A DNA stretch of 64,000 bases from Sphingobacterium tabacisoli (GTDB taxonomy: Bacteria; Bacteroidota; Bacteroidia; Sphingobacteriales; Sphingobacteriaceae): NCBI RefSeq assembly GCF_017908035.1, contig NZ_JAEQMU010000002.1:62001-126000 (forward strand). Reading direction: 5' to 3'. The notes beneath the pieces are model-generated. The model was not told the DNA's origin. It searched no databases and saw only the letters and a program-made list of their open reading frames with translations. The position numbers and the translations under genes were made by a program. Below, piece by piece: positions 8,752-17,709 of the stretch (within the stretch, counting starts at the first letter, position 1; each line of letters begins with the position of its first letter).

Positions 8752-9339
8752 CTAGTTTTTTACAGCCTCTACATAGACAATGATTTCTACTGTTGGAGCG
8801 ACTGCATCTACACCCGTAGGAAGCTTGTCATTATATTTAATGTTGTAGTCAAAACGGTTGATCGATGTTGTTGCTGTAAAGCCTGCGCGGGTTTTGCCCC
8901 AAGGATCCGTAATGATACCTCCATTTTGTTTCACCTGGAATGTTACTTTTTTAGTGACATCACGGATCGTCAGATCTCCGGTTAGGACGAACCCACCTTT
9001 TCCCTGATTGAGGGTCGCATTGGTCAACGTCATCTTAGGGTATTTTTCCGCATTGAAGAAATCGTCACTTTTTAAGTGGTCATCACGCATCTGTACACGT
9101 GTGTTAATACTATTTACATCAATAGAAAAGTTTACTTTAGCCTTGTCAAAGTTGGTCGCATTTGCTGTTTCCACTGTGCCTTCCAGTTTGGTGAAAGCGC
9201 CGTCTACGATAGCGATACCTAAGTGTTTGACCTCAAACCTAGCATTAGTATGTGCAGGGTCTATAGTCCAACCTACTTGCGCGAAGCTGATGTTCGTAAA
9301 AAGGACGAGTGCGATAAATACGTTTAATACAGTTTTCAT
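8752..9339 (-). CDS. YceI-family periplasmic lipocalin-like protein
   Basis: The start at 9339 (MKTVLN) is preferred over 9363 because it gives a standard signal peptide: a short basic start, hydrophobic VFIALVLFTNISFA, and cleavage before QVGW. The mature ~175 aa has the YceI beta-barrel pattern: WTIDPAHTNARFEVKHLGIA at the start, RDDHLKSDDFFNAEKYPKMT in the middle and an N-terminal-strand-like end. Family members bind polyprenyl or other lipids in the periplasm; the ligand here is unknown. It is monocistronic, with a strong hairpin after the stop. Confidence 0.9.
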   Translation of the reverse strand: MKTVLNVFIALVLFTNISFAQVGWTIDPAHTNARFEVKHLGIAIVDGAFTKLEGTVETANATNFDKAKVNFSIDVNSINTRVQMRDDHLKSDDFFNAEKYPKMTLTNATLNQGKGGFVLTGDLTIRDVTKKVTFQVKQNGGIITDPWGKTRAGFTATTSINRFDYNIKYNDKLPTGVDAVAPTVEIIVYVEAVKN

Positions 9340-9435
9340 ATTTTCTTGTTTTTGTTTGTACACTGCAAAGGTCGATCAAGTTTTTGGTACGAAACTTAAT
9401 CTACATTAATAAACAAAAAAAAACAGGATAGGTTT

Positions 9436-10548
9436 TTATTCGAGTCCTTCCCACCAATGTGGATAGGATTTATACTGCTCTAAGGATACAATTTGACCTA
9501 TTTTGGGAGTTACGATCGCTATATGTTGTGCTGTTGCAGCTTCCGTCACCCGCTTTAGGGGTTCGTCCCAGGCATGGTTGGCTAAGGGGAACTTGGCCGA
9601 ATGTACCGGGATCAGGTAGTGAGCCTGTAGATCTTGCGTTGCAGTAATCACCTCCTCAGGCATCATATGTATATATTTCCACATCGCATTGTACTGTCCG
9701 TTTTCTAAGATCGCAAAGTCAAACGGACCATGCGTATTCCCGATCTCTTTAAAATGCTTGCCATAACCACTATCACCTCCTATAAATATCCGTTTAGAGC
9801 CTTTCAGTACAAATGAAGACCACAACGTTGTGTTTCGCTTGAAGGTACGTCCTGAAAAATGCCTTGCGGTGGTCGAGTGGATCTGGAACCCATCAATTTC
9901 CGCATGCTCTCCCCAATACAGTTCCGTGATCTGTCCAGCGGGATATCCCCATTTTTCCAGATGTGCACCTACACCGAGTCCGGTCACAATGTGTTTGACC
10001 TTGTCCTTGAGTTTCATAAAGGTATTATAGTCCAGGTGGTCCCAGTGATCGTGTGTGATAAAAAGGATGTCGATTTCTGGTAGGTCGTCTACCTGATAAT
10101 TGTATTCACTTTCAAAGGCACGTACACTCACCCGAACTGGCGTAGCATATTTGCTGAATACCGGGTCTACCAATATCTTTTTTCCATCCAGTTGGATATA
10201 ATAGGATGAGTGTCCAAACCATACATAGAGATTACTGTCTATCGGCAGGTGATGGAGATCATTTTTTTCTACAGGAATCAGGTCTTTCGGGATATTACGC
10301 ACCTTCTTGGCAAAGAAAAACTCCCTTAGCATTTTCGAATAGCTGGTTCCTTCGGCCAGTGCAGGCGTATGTTCCAGATTATCAAAAGCTCCCTCCTTAT
10401 AGTTGGGTTTGCTCTGCATGAGTGCCAAGCGTGAGCCACTGGCGTTTTTTCCAAATCTATCGTGTTGCATGTACAATAGTGTCGCCAGGACAAACAGTAC
10501 AATGAGGGCTAGGATTACCTGCATACTTCGTTTTAAAAACTTTATCAT
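9436..10548 (-). CDS. Metallo-beta-lactamase-fold hydrolase (NAPE-PLD/UlaG-like), membrane-anchored
   Basis: 370 aa. An N-terminal TM segment (residues ~8-27, LALIVLFVLATLLYM) is followed by the MBL domain. The metal motif THDHWDHLDY (~163-172) and the later GGDSGYG and PVHSAKFPLANHAWDEP fit the NAPE-PLD/ComA-like branch (Lactamase_B_2), whose members cleave phosphodiester or lactone bonds. LYVWFGHSSYYIQLDGKKIL opens the domain. It probably faces the periplasm. The substrate is not predictable. It is divergent from a lipase with a shared 69-bp promoter region. Confidence 0.88.
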   Translation of the reverse strand: MIKFLKRSMQVILALIVLFVLATLLYMQHDRFGKNASGSRLALMQSKPNYKEGAFDNLEHTPALAEGTSYSKMLREFFFAKKVRNIPKDLIPVEKNDLHHLPIDSNLYVWFGHSSYYIQLDGKKILVDPVFSKYATPVRVSVRAFESEYNYQVDDLPEIDILFITHDHWDHLDYNTFMKLKDKVKHIVTGLGVGAHLEKWGYPAGQITELYWGEHAEIDGFQIHSTTARHFSGRTFKRNTTLWSSFVLKGSKRIFIGGDSGYGKHFKEIGNTHGPFDFAILENGQYNAMWKYIHMMPEEVITATQDLQAHYLIPVHSAKFPLANHAWDEPLKRVTEAATAQHIAIVTPKIGQIVSLEQYKSYPHWWEGLE

Positions 10549-10561
10549 CTCTTCTTAATAT

Positions 10562-10605
10562 CTAAAGTTATGCGAAATATTCTAATCTAAAAGTCATAAC
10601 TTTAG
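10562..10605. promoter_or_regulatory. Inverted repeat in divergent promoter region
   Basis: CTAAAGTTATG (10562-10572) and CATAACTTTAG (10595-10605) are perfect inverted 11-mers 22 bp apart. Each arm contains TAACTTTA reading toward its own gene, close to the Bacteroidota -7 element TAnnTTTG. It may be two mirrored -7 boxes, a regulator site, or both. Confidence 0.4.
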
Positions 10606-10617
10606 GAAAATACAACG

Positions 10618-11751
10618 ATGTATAAGATACTTATGATGATACCGCTGGCTTTTAAGAGGGTTTTTCTATTTTTTTTCCTGACCCTAGGGCTTTATTTTGG
10701 TGGCTATGCGCAGGTGCTGCAGCCTGGATTTGACAAGGCCGAGTTTACAGAGATTTTAGCTATTAATTCACGTTTTTCGGAGAGCCCAGAGATGGCCCAA
10801 TATATTCCGCCACCGGCGCGATCCAGGTTGCTGTATAAAAGCGGTGAGTTCGGTCTGGTCAATCATTGGCAGTTGTGGCTTATGGACGAGCGTGTTGCTG
10901 TTATTTGTACCCGGGGTTCTACACGAGAGGGCGAGAGCTGGCTGGCGAATCTATTTGCCGCACAGATTCCCGCCAAAGGAGTCCTGCATATCGAGAAGGA
11001 TTTTGAGTTTGACTATACCTTGGCCGCGCACCCCCGTGCAGCAGTACATGCGGGTTACGTCTTCAGTTCGGCTTTTCTGCTTCGTGATGTGTTGCCCAAG
11101 ATAGATTCTTGTTATCAGGCCGGTGTAAAGGATTTTATCCTGTCCGGGCATAGTCAGGGGGGAGGCATCACCTATATTATGAGTGCTTATCTATTGCAAA
11201 TGCAAAAAGCAGGTAAGCTACCGGCAGATATGCGTATCAAGGTATATACCAGTGCAAGTCCCAAGCCCGGAAACCTTTATTTCGCTTACGACTATGAGCA
11301 TAGCGTAGGAGAGGGCTGGTCACAGCATGTAGTTAATACCGAAGATTGGGTGCCACAGTCTCCTTTTACGGTGCAGACTATTGCCGATCTGCCCGACGTC
11401 AACCCCGTACCCGCCCTACGTTTTACGCTTAAAAAACAGAGCTTTTTCAAACGTTTGTTTTTTAACTCACTTTATAAGAAGATGACAAACCCATCGCAAA
11501 AAGCGGTAGACCGTTATCAAAAATACCTGGGCAAGTTTACGGGTAAGCAGATCAAGAAATATTATCCCGATTTCGTGATCCCTGATTTTGTCAATAGCAA
11601 CGAGTATGTGCGTACCGGCAAGCAGGTAGTATTATATCCTGATAGTGGTTATTTTGAGAAATTTGATTATAGCAAGGATAAGACTAAGATCATGCTGCAT
11701 CACTCGACGGTTGTGTACTATTACCTGCTCAAGCATACCTATGGCAAGTAA
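10618..11751 (+). CDS. Secreted class-3-type lipase family protein
   Basis: 377 aa with an N-terminal signal sequence (hydrophobic FLFFFLTLGLYFGGYAQ, cleavage after about residue 31). The nucleophile elbow GHSQGGG at ~177-183 carries the presumed catalytic Ser, as in fungal-type class 3 lipases. VYTSASPKPGN and NTEDWVPQSPF follow the same family pattern and probably hold the acidic residue. HHSTVVYYYLL near the C-terminus has the candidate catalytic His. It acts outside the cytoplasm on lipids or esters. It is monocistronic. Confidence 0.82.
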   Translation: MYKILMMIPLAFKRVFLFFFLTLGLYFGGYAQVLQPGFDKAEFTEILAINSRFSESPEMAQYIPPPARSRLLYKSGEFGLVNHWQLWLMDERVAVICTRGSTREGESWLANLFAAQIPAKGVLHIEKDFEFDYTLAAHPRAAVHAGYVFSSAFLLRDVLPKIDSCYQAGVKDFILSGHSQGGGITYIMSAYLLQMQKAGKLPADMRIKVYTSASPKPGNLYFAYDYEHSVGEGWSQHVVNTEDWVPQSPFTVQTIADLPDVNPVPALRFTLKKQSFFKRLFFNSLYKKMTNPSQKAVDRYQKYLGKFTGKQIKKYYPDFVIPDFVNSNEYVRTGKQVVLYPDSGYFEKFDYSKDKTKIMLHHSTVVYYYLLKHTYGK

Positions 11752-11821
11752 AGAGTCAGTTTTTTTAATAACTTTTCAGAGCTGTTAATTTAAATACTTA
11801 CAATATGCCATCTGTAAATTT

Positions 11822-11965
11822 TCGTTTAATGTCGCCTTAGCGGATTGGTAATAGCACTGAGAGGCACCTCCGTTGTGCCAATACGGTACAGCGACGAGTT
11901 TTGCTCCACTTTTGAGGAAAAAGTGGATTGCCCGTCCGGCAAAGAGGACGACAAGCCAAACTGAT
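11822..11965. repeat. Hairpin-rich intergenic element, possibly a dispersed repeat
   Basis: The 368-bp gap 11752-12119 holds no start-bearing gene, but its middle differs in composition from the AT-rich ends. GGCAC/GTGCC and TCCACTTTT/AAAAAGTGGA form small hairpins. The minus strand is open to a stop at about 11828 and reads through SSLYRIGTTEVPLSAITNPL-like peptide. I recall similar short peptides being called in many Sphingobacteriaceae intergenic regions, which would suggest a dispersed non-coding repeat. That is memory, not a search. Confidence 0.3.
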
Positions 11966-12119
11966 AATCTATATATGATTTATGATCTGTTAAGTATAAG
12001 TAACTAAATGAATATCTCTATAACTTTTATTATTCGTAATACTGAGCACGTATTGTAAAGCGATTTGTCGTTCTTATCAGACTTCTTTAATTTTAATCCC
12101 ATAATACGTTATAGCGAGC

Positions 12120-13493
12120 ATGGCAAAACAAATAAAGGCATTGAAATGTCCACAATGTGGTAGTGTAAAGAAGCAGAATGTTAAAGAGGACCATTATATC
12201 TGTAACCATTGCGGTACCGAGTATTTTTTGGACAACGACGATATCAACGTTAATATCAGACATCAGTACGGAGACAATGGTCTAGATCCAAAACTTAAAA
12301 AACGACTTATCATTATATTGGGATGCTTTCTGTTTTCCATTTTTCTGATTAGTCTAATCCGAAACTGTGGAAGTAGTAATAGTACATCGACGGCTGTTTA
12401 TTCAGCCATATCAACCAAAGAAAAATCCTATGTCGAGCGAATCAAGGGACACCTGGCTTTTACGGCTTATAACAGCAGTAATCCAATGTTGCTCTTTATC
12501 GTAGCCCGTGGTAAGGATAGCTTTGATAGAGAAAACGCCGAGTATTTTGCCCGTTTCTATGATCCCTTGAAGGAGAAAATTGTCAACGATATCCTATTAC
12601 CAGGATGGAAAGATGACTTTTATATACAGAGTCGAACTTTCGCTGATGGCGTTCTTTATATCTGTGCTGATAAAAGTAATAAGGTGCTCAAAGTCGATCC
12701 CGCAAAGAATGAAGTCGTAGATGTAACCGAGACCTTTTTTGCAGGGGTATCCGAGTTTGCATCTGGGATTGCTACATTAAAATTTACGCAGGAAGTAGAG
12801 GGCGACGGATTCCGGATCATGACCAATGATGGTAAGGAATATTATTATTACCCTCTGGTGCGCAAAATCTATAAAGATCACTCCGAACGTCGTAATGCAG
12901 GTATAGGTATGTCATCTTTATTGCCGGGAGCAAAGCCTTTGATACGGTATGCGATTTCTGAAAAAAGTAGAGATTATCCGGACGAGAAAATCCAGTTGCT
13001 CAAATATTGGTATCAGCACAATCCTGGGTATCCTATTATGCTTCCCTATTCCTATCAGGTTGTCTGGGAAAAGGTATATAACTACCCCAAGAAATCGGGA
13101 GTTTATTACGGTTCATTTCCTTATGTCAAGAAACTATTTAAAGAACCACGGATTAATAAATTCGTAGATCTCACTCCCGACCGCTTGTATTTTGATGCCA
13201 AGATCGAGTATCAGGACAGTGTTAATGTCTATATATCCGGATTGCCCAATGCCAATCCAGAGGGTAATAGGTACCTGCAGAAGATAGATACAGAGACGGG
13301 CAAGATTGTGTGGAACTATACGCCAGCGAGTGATAGCTATTCTTTCGATACAGACATGTATGGCTATGCCGGCGGTCTTGTATTTGCCTATTATGATAGA
13401 GCTTCTACAGCCCGTTCCAATCGGCTGATCATTATGGGCAACGATGGTACAATTGTAAAAGATATAAATAAGGACGAATTATTTAAAAAGTAA
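12120..13493 (+). CDS. Membrane protein with N-terminal zinc ribbon and probable beta-propeller
   Basis: 457 aa. A CxxC...CxxC zinc ribbon (C10, C13, C29, C32) is followed by a TM helix at ~62-80 (IILGCFLFSIFLISLI) and a ~370-aa domain. That domain has repeated strands such as VLKVDPAKNEVVDV and LQKIDTETGKIVWNY, like PQQ or WD-type propeller blades. No enzymatic motif is seen. It is the first gene of a tight operon with an SPFH protein (3-bp gap) and a small membrane protein, so a role with a membrane microdomain or stress-sensing assembly is plausible. The family is not one I can name. Confidence 0.7.
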   Translation: MAKQIKALKCPQCGSVKKQNVKEDHYICNHCGTEYFLDNDDINVNIRHQYGDNGLDPKLKKRLIIILGCFLFSIFLISLIRNCGSSNSTSTAVYSAISTKEKSYVERIKGHLAFTAYNSSNPMLLFIVARGKDSFDRENAEYFARFYDPLKEKIVNDILLPGWKDDFYIQSRTFADGVLYICADKSNKVLKVDPAKNEVVDVTETFFAGVSEFASGIATLKFTQEVEGDGFRIMTNDGKEYYYYPLVRKIYKDHSERRNAGIGMSSLLPGAKPLIRYAISEKSRDYPDEKIQLLKYWYQHNPGYPIMLPYSYQVVWEKVYNYPKKSGVYYGSFPYVKKLFKEPRINKFVDLTPDRLYFDAKIEYQDSVNVYISGLPNANPEGNRYLQKIDTETGKIVWNYTPASDSYSFDTDMYGYAGGLVFAYYDRASTARSNRLIIMGNDGTIVKDINKDELFKK

Positions 13494-13496
13494 AAG

Positions 13497-14501
13497 ATGG
13501 GATTATTCAATTTTTTCAAAAAACAAGTTGCTACAGTCATCGAATGGCAGCCTCAGGCTCCTGGATTGTTGGTGTGGAAATACCCTGCAGTGACAGACGA
13601 AATAAAGAATGCAAGTAAATTGATTATTGCTCCAGGACAAGGATGTGTTCTGGTATATGAAGGCAAGATTACCGATGTGATCGATACCGAAGGAGTTTAC
13701 AATATCCGTACGGACAATCATCCCTTCATCACCTCCTTGCTCAAAGTCGCTCAGTTGTTTGAGAGTGAGCACAAGATGGGGCTTTACTTCTACCGCAAGG
13801 CGGAAGTCGTTAATCAGGGCTGGGGTACGTCTTCGCCGATCAAATATATGGACGACTACTATAAGATTCCGATCCAGTTATCTGCCTTCGGTAACTTTTC
13901 ATACCGTCTTAGCGATGCAGGGCGATTTTTTACAGAATATGTCGGTTCGCAAGATACCTACAGTACCGAAGCATTCCGCGAGGCGATACAGGCCCGTATC
14001 CAACAGGTGCTGACCTCCTGTTTTGCAGAAGAGAAAATGCCTTATACCAAGATCGATGCGGAGATTGCGCGGTTGTCTACGACCATGAGAGATCGGCTTG
14101 TATCGGATTTTGAAACCTTTGGTCTTGTACTCCGCGACTTCAGGATCGAAGGCAACTCATTTGATGAGGAGACACAGACCCGTATCGGTAAGATTGCAGA
14201 TATTACGGCCGACAGTCATGCCGCTTCCGAGGGGGGACTGAGCTATGTCGAGCTCGAAAAACTAAGAGCTCTCCGTGATGCTGCCAGAAATGAAGGCGGT
14301 CTTGCGGGAGCAGGGGTCGGCCTTGGTGCAGGTATGAGTCTGGGTAAGGTTTTCAGCAATTCCATTGACGAGGTCACGCAACCTACCATCGGTGTAGATC
14401 CGATGGAACAATTACGCAAGCTCAAGCTCCTATTGGATGAAAATATAATTACCCAGGAGGAGTTCGAACAGAAGAAGAAGGATTATTTAAATAAACTGTA
14501 G
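13497..14501 (+). CDS. SPFH-domain protein with C-terminal SHOCT domain (YdjI/virion-core-like)
   Basis: 334 aa, no TM segment. Residues ~30-240 form an SPFH/band-7-like domain of the YdjI type: LIIAPGQGCVLVYEGKITDV, then DTEGVYNI and a long RIQQVLTS...TFGLVLRDFRIEG helix region. A Gly-rich linker (~262-285, GGLAGAGVGLGAGMSLG) leads to a C-terminal SHOCT-like helix pair, LRKLKLLLDENIITQEEFEQ. Such proteins oligomerise at the membrane and often pair with zinc-ribbon proteins, as here with the gene 3 bp upstream. Confidence 0.82.
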   Translation: MGLFNFFKKQVATVIEWQPQAPGLLVWKYPAVTDEIKNASKLIIAPGQGCVLVYEGKITDVIDTEGVYNIRTDNHPFITSLLKVAQLFESEHKMGLYFYRKAEVVNQGWGTSSPIKYMDDYYKIPIQLSAFGNFSYRLSDAGRFFTEYVGSQDTYSTEAFREAIQARIQQVLTSCFAEEKMPYTKIDAEIARLSTTMRDRLVSDFETFGLVLRDFRIEGNSFDEETQTRIGKIADITADSHAASEGGLSYVELEKLRALRDAARNEGGLAGAGVGLGAGMSLGKVFSNSIDEVTQPTIGVDPMEQLRKLKLLLDENIITQEEFEQKKKDYLNKL

Positions 14502-14504
14502 ACC

Positions 14505-14726
14505 ATGAAGCATATTATTACATTTTTATTCATTGTATCCTTACTTGTAGTAGGCTTTGTTTCGCTCAACTATATGTGGGGCTGGGTCGAGGTCGATTAT
14601 ACCCAGCTTGTCAAAGTGGCTATTTCCGTATTTGTAGTTATTTTCATCGCTACCGGGTTAGCTATGGTGTTTAGTGCTGCATATGCACGTCCAAAGAACC
14701 AGCAGGACGTCGGTAAGAAAGATTAA
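14505..14726 (+). CDS. Small two-TM membrane protein
   Basis: 73 aa with two hydrophobic helices (residues ~4-26 and ~36-58) and a charged, Lys-rich tail. It lies 3 bp after the SPFH gene and just before a strong terminator, so it is the third member of the zinc-ribbon/SPFH operon. No family is recognised. It may anchor the SPFH complex. Confidence 0.7.
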   Translation: MKHIITFLFIVSLLVVGFVSLNYMWGWVEVDYTQLVKVAISVFVVIFIATGLAMVFSAAYARPKNQQDVGKKD

Positions 14727-14738
14727 TACAAACAGCTA

Positions 14739-14779
14739 TTCAAAAAAAGCACCGCTCTCTGAGCGGTGCTTTTTTTGAA
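14739..14779. terminator. Bidirectional terminator
   Basis: TTCAAAAAAAGCACCGCTC (14739-14757) pairs perfectly with GAGCGGTGCTTTTTTTGAA (14761-14779). It has an A-run on one side and a T-run on the other, and serves the two convergent operons. Confidence 0.95.
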
Positions 14780-14790
14780 TATAACTTATA

Positions 14791-15636
14791 TTACTTGATT
14801 GTTATTGGTGTATCAGGCCGAATAAGTTTTTTATTAAAATAAGTCTGGTCTCCTGATACCATTAGATGTCCGATGTTTGGATCATTAGATGGTCTGACTT
14901 CTGCATTCCAGCGCGAATCTGTAGGCAAATAGATATTTTTAATCGCACTTTTTCCACTTAGGTGTATTTTTAAGGAATCGATGTGTATACTTTGCTGACA
15001 ATTTAAAAAAGCATCAGTTAGATTGGCTGTACATTCTTCCGTTTGTATTCCATTTAGGTAAGCTTTGGATTGATTAGACAGGTTTAGTGTTAGATTCCTA
15101 ATTTTTGTCGGGCCATACGTTCTACTGATCGTTCCGTTTCCATAGTTTCTCGTGTATTCTCCTGTTCTGAGCACACAATTGTCTGCTAAGGTTACAGTTA
15201 GTTGCGCTAGGCTGTCTGTAGATTGCACCGGTATTAAGTTCAGGCCAGCTTTATTCGTACAGGAGATCGACTGTATGGGCATCGGCTGTTCTAGATGTAG
15301 ATAGCTTTCTCCATTTTTCAGCTTTATCTCTAAGGTGTCTTTGTACAGTTTATATTCAAAATTCTGTTGATCATCACTCTTCATATGCTGTTTAGCTCCT
15401 TTGTTTATCTCTAAAGATAATGTGGCATCTTTGCTGCCAATGATTTTTATATGACTAATTGTTTGGTCGCTATCAAGACTGATATTACGAGGGTATAGGT
15501 TAAACCAAAATTTAGACATAATATCGGTAGGGTTTCCTTTTTGGTCTATGCTGATAACACCAAAGACTGAAGGACATAGAAAATATAGCACAGCAAAGAC
15601 TATGCTGAGAAGTAGGATTATATTTGATTTTTTCAT
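14791..15636 (-). CDS. Membrane-anchored DUF2807/GIN-like beta-helical protein
   Basis: 281 aa. An N-terminal TM helix or uncleaved signal (residues ~5-27) is followed by an extracytoplasmic, strand-rich domain with short repeats such as LTVTLADNCVL, LTLNLSNQSKAYLN and LKIHLSGKSAIKN. These resemble the head GIN/DUF2807 domain common in Bacteroidota. It is the last gene of the GntR/ABC operon, 12 bp after gntR. The function is unknown; coupling to an ABC exporter suggests an envelope-stress role. Confidence 0.6.
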   Translation of the reverse strand: MKKSNIILLLSIVFAVLYFLCPSVFGVISIDQKGNPTDIMSKFWFNLYPRNISLDSDQTISHIKIIGSKDATLSLEINKGAKQHMKSDDQQNFEYKLYKDTLEIKLKNGESYLHLEQPMPIQSISCTNKAGLNLIPVQSTDSLAQLTVTLADNCVLRTGEYTRNYGNGTISRTYGPTKIRNLTLNLSNQSKAYLNGIQTEECTANLTDAFLNCQQSIHIDSLKIHLSGKSAIKNIYLPTDSRWNAEVRPSNDPNIGHLMVSGDQTYFNKKLIRPDTPITIK

Positions 15637-15648
15637 TATAAGAGTGTT

Positions 15649-16020
15649 TTAATGGTCTGTAGCCTTAGTTCTGTTATTGTACTTCGCTAATACTTCATCC
15701 ATGGCAATATCGAGTATTTCCAGTTGGTCGAAAAACCGTGGCAGTTCTATATTCATAAACTGTTCCTTTTGTAATGCTGTTATTTTCGCTTTGGCGGCGG
15801 GATCCACGAAAAGACCCAGGCCACGTTTGTTATATACTAGGTTTTGCTGTTGCAATAACTCATATGCCCGCATTACGGTATTCGGAGTAACCTCCAGTTC
15901 AGATGCTAGATCCCGTACAGAAAGGATCTTTTGGTCCGCAGACCATTCGTCTTTCAATATTTTTTCTTTGACAAAATCAACGATCTGGAGATAAATTGCC
16001 TTTTCTTCTTTAAACTGCAT
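15649..16020 (-). CDS. GntR-family (YtrA-type) transcriptional regulator
   Basis: 123 aa, the short YtrA form: a winged helix-turn-helix at residues ~10-75 (IVDFVKEKILKDEW ... VRDLASELEVTPNTVMRAYE) and a ~45-aa helical dimerisation tail with no effector domain. Its ATG overlaps the permease stop (TAATG), giving translational coupling. In YtrA systems the regulator represses its own ABC operon. A palindrome overlapping the operon promoter at 17686-17707 is the likely site. Confidence 0.9.
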   Translation of the reverse strand: MQFKEEKAIYLQIVDFVKEKILKDEWSADQKILSVRDLASELEVTPNTVMRAYELLQQQNLVYNKRGLGLFVDPAAKAKITALQKEQFMNIELPRFFDQLEILDIAMDEVLAKYNNRTKATDH

Positions 16021-16823
16021 TAGTGCTCCTTTTCTTTTAGTTTATAATAAAAGCTAAGCAATATCATGAAGATCAGAAATAGATAGTAGATATACCGCCA
16101 TAAGGTTACAGCTATACCATTAAGTGTATATACCATATTTCCATCTGAGTTTTTTACGGTGAAAGTCATCAAAAAGATATACGTGCCTATGCCTAATATT
16201 AGAAATACTACCGTAGCATATCTTTTGAACATGAATACAAACAGGGTATAAGCAGGTATAATCATGAGTACTATTGCAGAAAACATGGACAACTGAAATT
16301 TCGTTATCGTATTGAACACACTATATTCACCAAACTGATAGTAAAATTGACCTTGACCCTCCAGATAGGCTAAGGTGTCTTCAAGATATAGGTGTTTATA
16401 CAAGGAAACCAACAAGTGATCGAATAATATGATCGATCCAATCGTAAACAGATAGGTGAATACCGTAAATAAACCAATACCAATCACGCGTTCAGAAGGT
16501 TTGATGGGGTAGGTCAGTGTATTAAAACTCTTATTGAGTTGAATGAGGTACCCATGTAAGATCAACATTAGAAAAGCAGGGATTGTCAGCATAGAGAACA
16601 ATTTCCCTTCATGAGTACCATGTAGTAGACTTTGGTAGAACTCGTCAGAGTCGAGGTCGCCCTTGTTTATAAACTGTTCATAGAACGGTGCTCCCGACCA
16701 AAACCCCGCTGCGGCGAAGATTGTAAATACAATGATCGGAATGCTAATAATGATGTTTTTATTCATTGCCCACATTTCATAAAGTACCACTTTTAGGGCG
16801 TTGGTTTTATTATATGGATGCAT
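16020..16823 (-). CDS. ABC-2-type transporter permease
   Basis: 267 aa with about six TM helices (near residues 22-40, 82-100, 112-135, 172-195, 203-223 and 240-258). A loop after the first helix is periplasmic. It overlaps the ATP-binding gene by 14 bp and the regulator by 1 bp, so it forms one ABC exporter unit of the Ytr type. The substrate is unknown; related systems respond to cell-wall antibiotics. Confidence 0.82.
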   Translation of the reverse strand: MHPYNKTNALKVVLYEMWAMNKNIIISIPIIVFTIFAAAGFWSGAPFYEQFINKGDLDSDEFYQSLLHGTHEGKLFSMLTIPAFLMLILHGYLIQLNKSFNTLTYPIKPSERVIGIGLFTVFTYLFTIGSIILFDHLLVSLYKHLYLEDTLAYLEGQGQFYYQFGEYSVFNTITKFQLSMFSAIVLMIIPAYTLFVFMFKRYATVVFLILGIGTYIFLMTFTVKNSDGNMVYTLNGIAVTLWRYIYYLFLIFMILLSFYYKLKEKEH

Positions 16824-17670
16824 AAGTTTTAGTATTGTTAAGGTCAGGGATTGTTGTTGAGTCTGGATTAGTCATTATAGCGTTAAAGAACAATTCGATG
16901 TCGAATACATTTTCTTCGAGGTTGTCCAAAGTTTTTACGACGTACTTTTTGCCATATAGGCTTTCCTCCGAATATATAACAGTATCTTGCTCTTGTGGTG
17001 TAGCCGTTACTTTGAATAATTTCGATAGCTGTTCAACCGTTTGGTCCACGACAAAGTGATGGTCTTTTAAAATCAGCAGATGATCTATCAGTGGATGTAT
17101 ATCTCTGATTTGATGGGTAGATATTATTATGATTGCATCCTCGTGCGTATGTTTGGCCAATACTTTCCGTAGTTGACTTTTCGAGGGGATATCTAATCCA
17201 TTCGTCGGTTCATCCATCAATAATACCCGAGCACGGGTAGCCAATCCAAAAGCGATGTTCAATTTCTTTTTCTGCCCGTACGACAGATTGCTTATGTGCA
17301 TATCTGGATCTACGTCAAATTGGGAGAGGAGTTCGTCAAATAACACATGGTCAAAGCTTGTATATATAGAAGAATATATTTTTAGCCATTTTTGTAATGA
17401 CCAAAAAGGTAGTTTTACCTCATCTTCAAAAAAATAGATGTCACTAAGAAAGTCTATTTTTCTTTCTTTCGGTATTTTGTCGAATACTTGAATTTTGCCT
17501 TCTTTAGGAAAAGCTATACCTGCTATTAATTTTAAAAGTGTGGTCTTGCCCGCACCATTAAGCCCCAATAAACCATAGATCTGTCCCGGTAAGAGAACGC
17601 TACACAGTCTGTCAATGACTGGTTTTTTGTTTCTTAAATAGTTAAAATGTAAGTTTTTAATGGTTATCAT
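16810..17670 (-). CDS. ABC transporter ATP-binding protein
   Basis: 286 aa. Walker A is GLNGAGKTT (residues 36-44), the signature is LSYGQKKKLN (~129-138), and Walker B with the D-loop is LLMDEPTNGLD (~150-160). The H-loop is in IISTHQIRD. A ~90-aa C-terminal extension follows. It is the first gene of the leftward ABC/GntR operon, behind a promoter and operator at 17686-17739. Confidence 0.93.
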   Translation of the reverse strand: MITIKNLHFNYLRNKKPVIDRLCSVLLPGQIYGLLGLNGAGKTTLLKLIAGIAFPKEGKIQVFDKIPKERKIDFLSDIYFFEDEVKLPFWSLQKWLKIYSSIYTSFDHVLFDELLSQFDVDPDMHISNLSYGQKKKLNIAFGLATRARVLLMDEPTNGLDIPSKSQLRKVLAKHTHEDAIIIISTHQIRDIHPLIDHLLILKDHHFVVDQTVEQLSKLFKVTATPQEQDTVIYSEESLYGKKYVVKTLDNLEENVFDIELFFNAIMTNPDSTTIPDLNNTKTYASI

Positions 17671-17685
17671 ACTTTTATTGTATTA

Positions 17686-17707
17686 GTGTGTTACTTATGT
17701 AATACAC
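17686..17707. promoter_or_regulatory. Probable GntR (YtrA-type) operator
   Basis: GTGTGTTAC (17686-17694) and GTAATACAC (17699-17707) form an inverted repeat with one mismatch and a 4-nt spacer. It sits just downstream of the -7 box of the ABC operon, a repressor position. The operon's own GntR protein is the natural binder. Confidence 0.65.
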
Positions 17708-17709
17708 TT

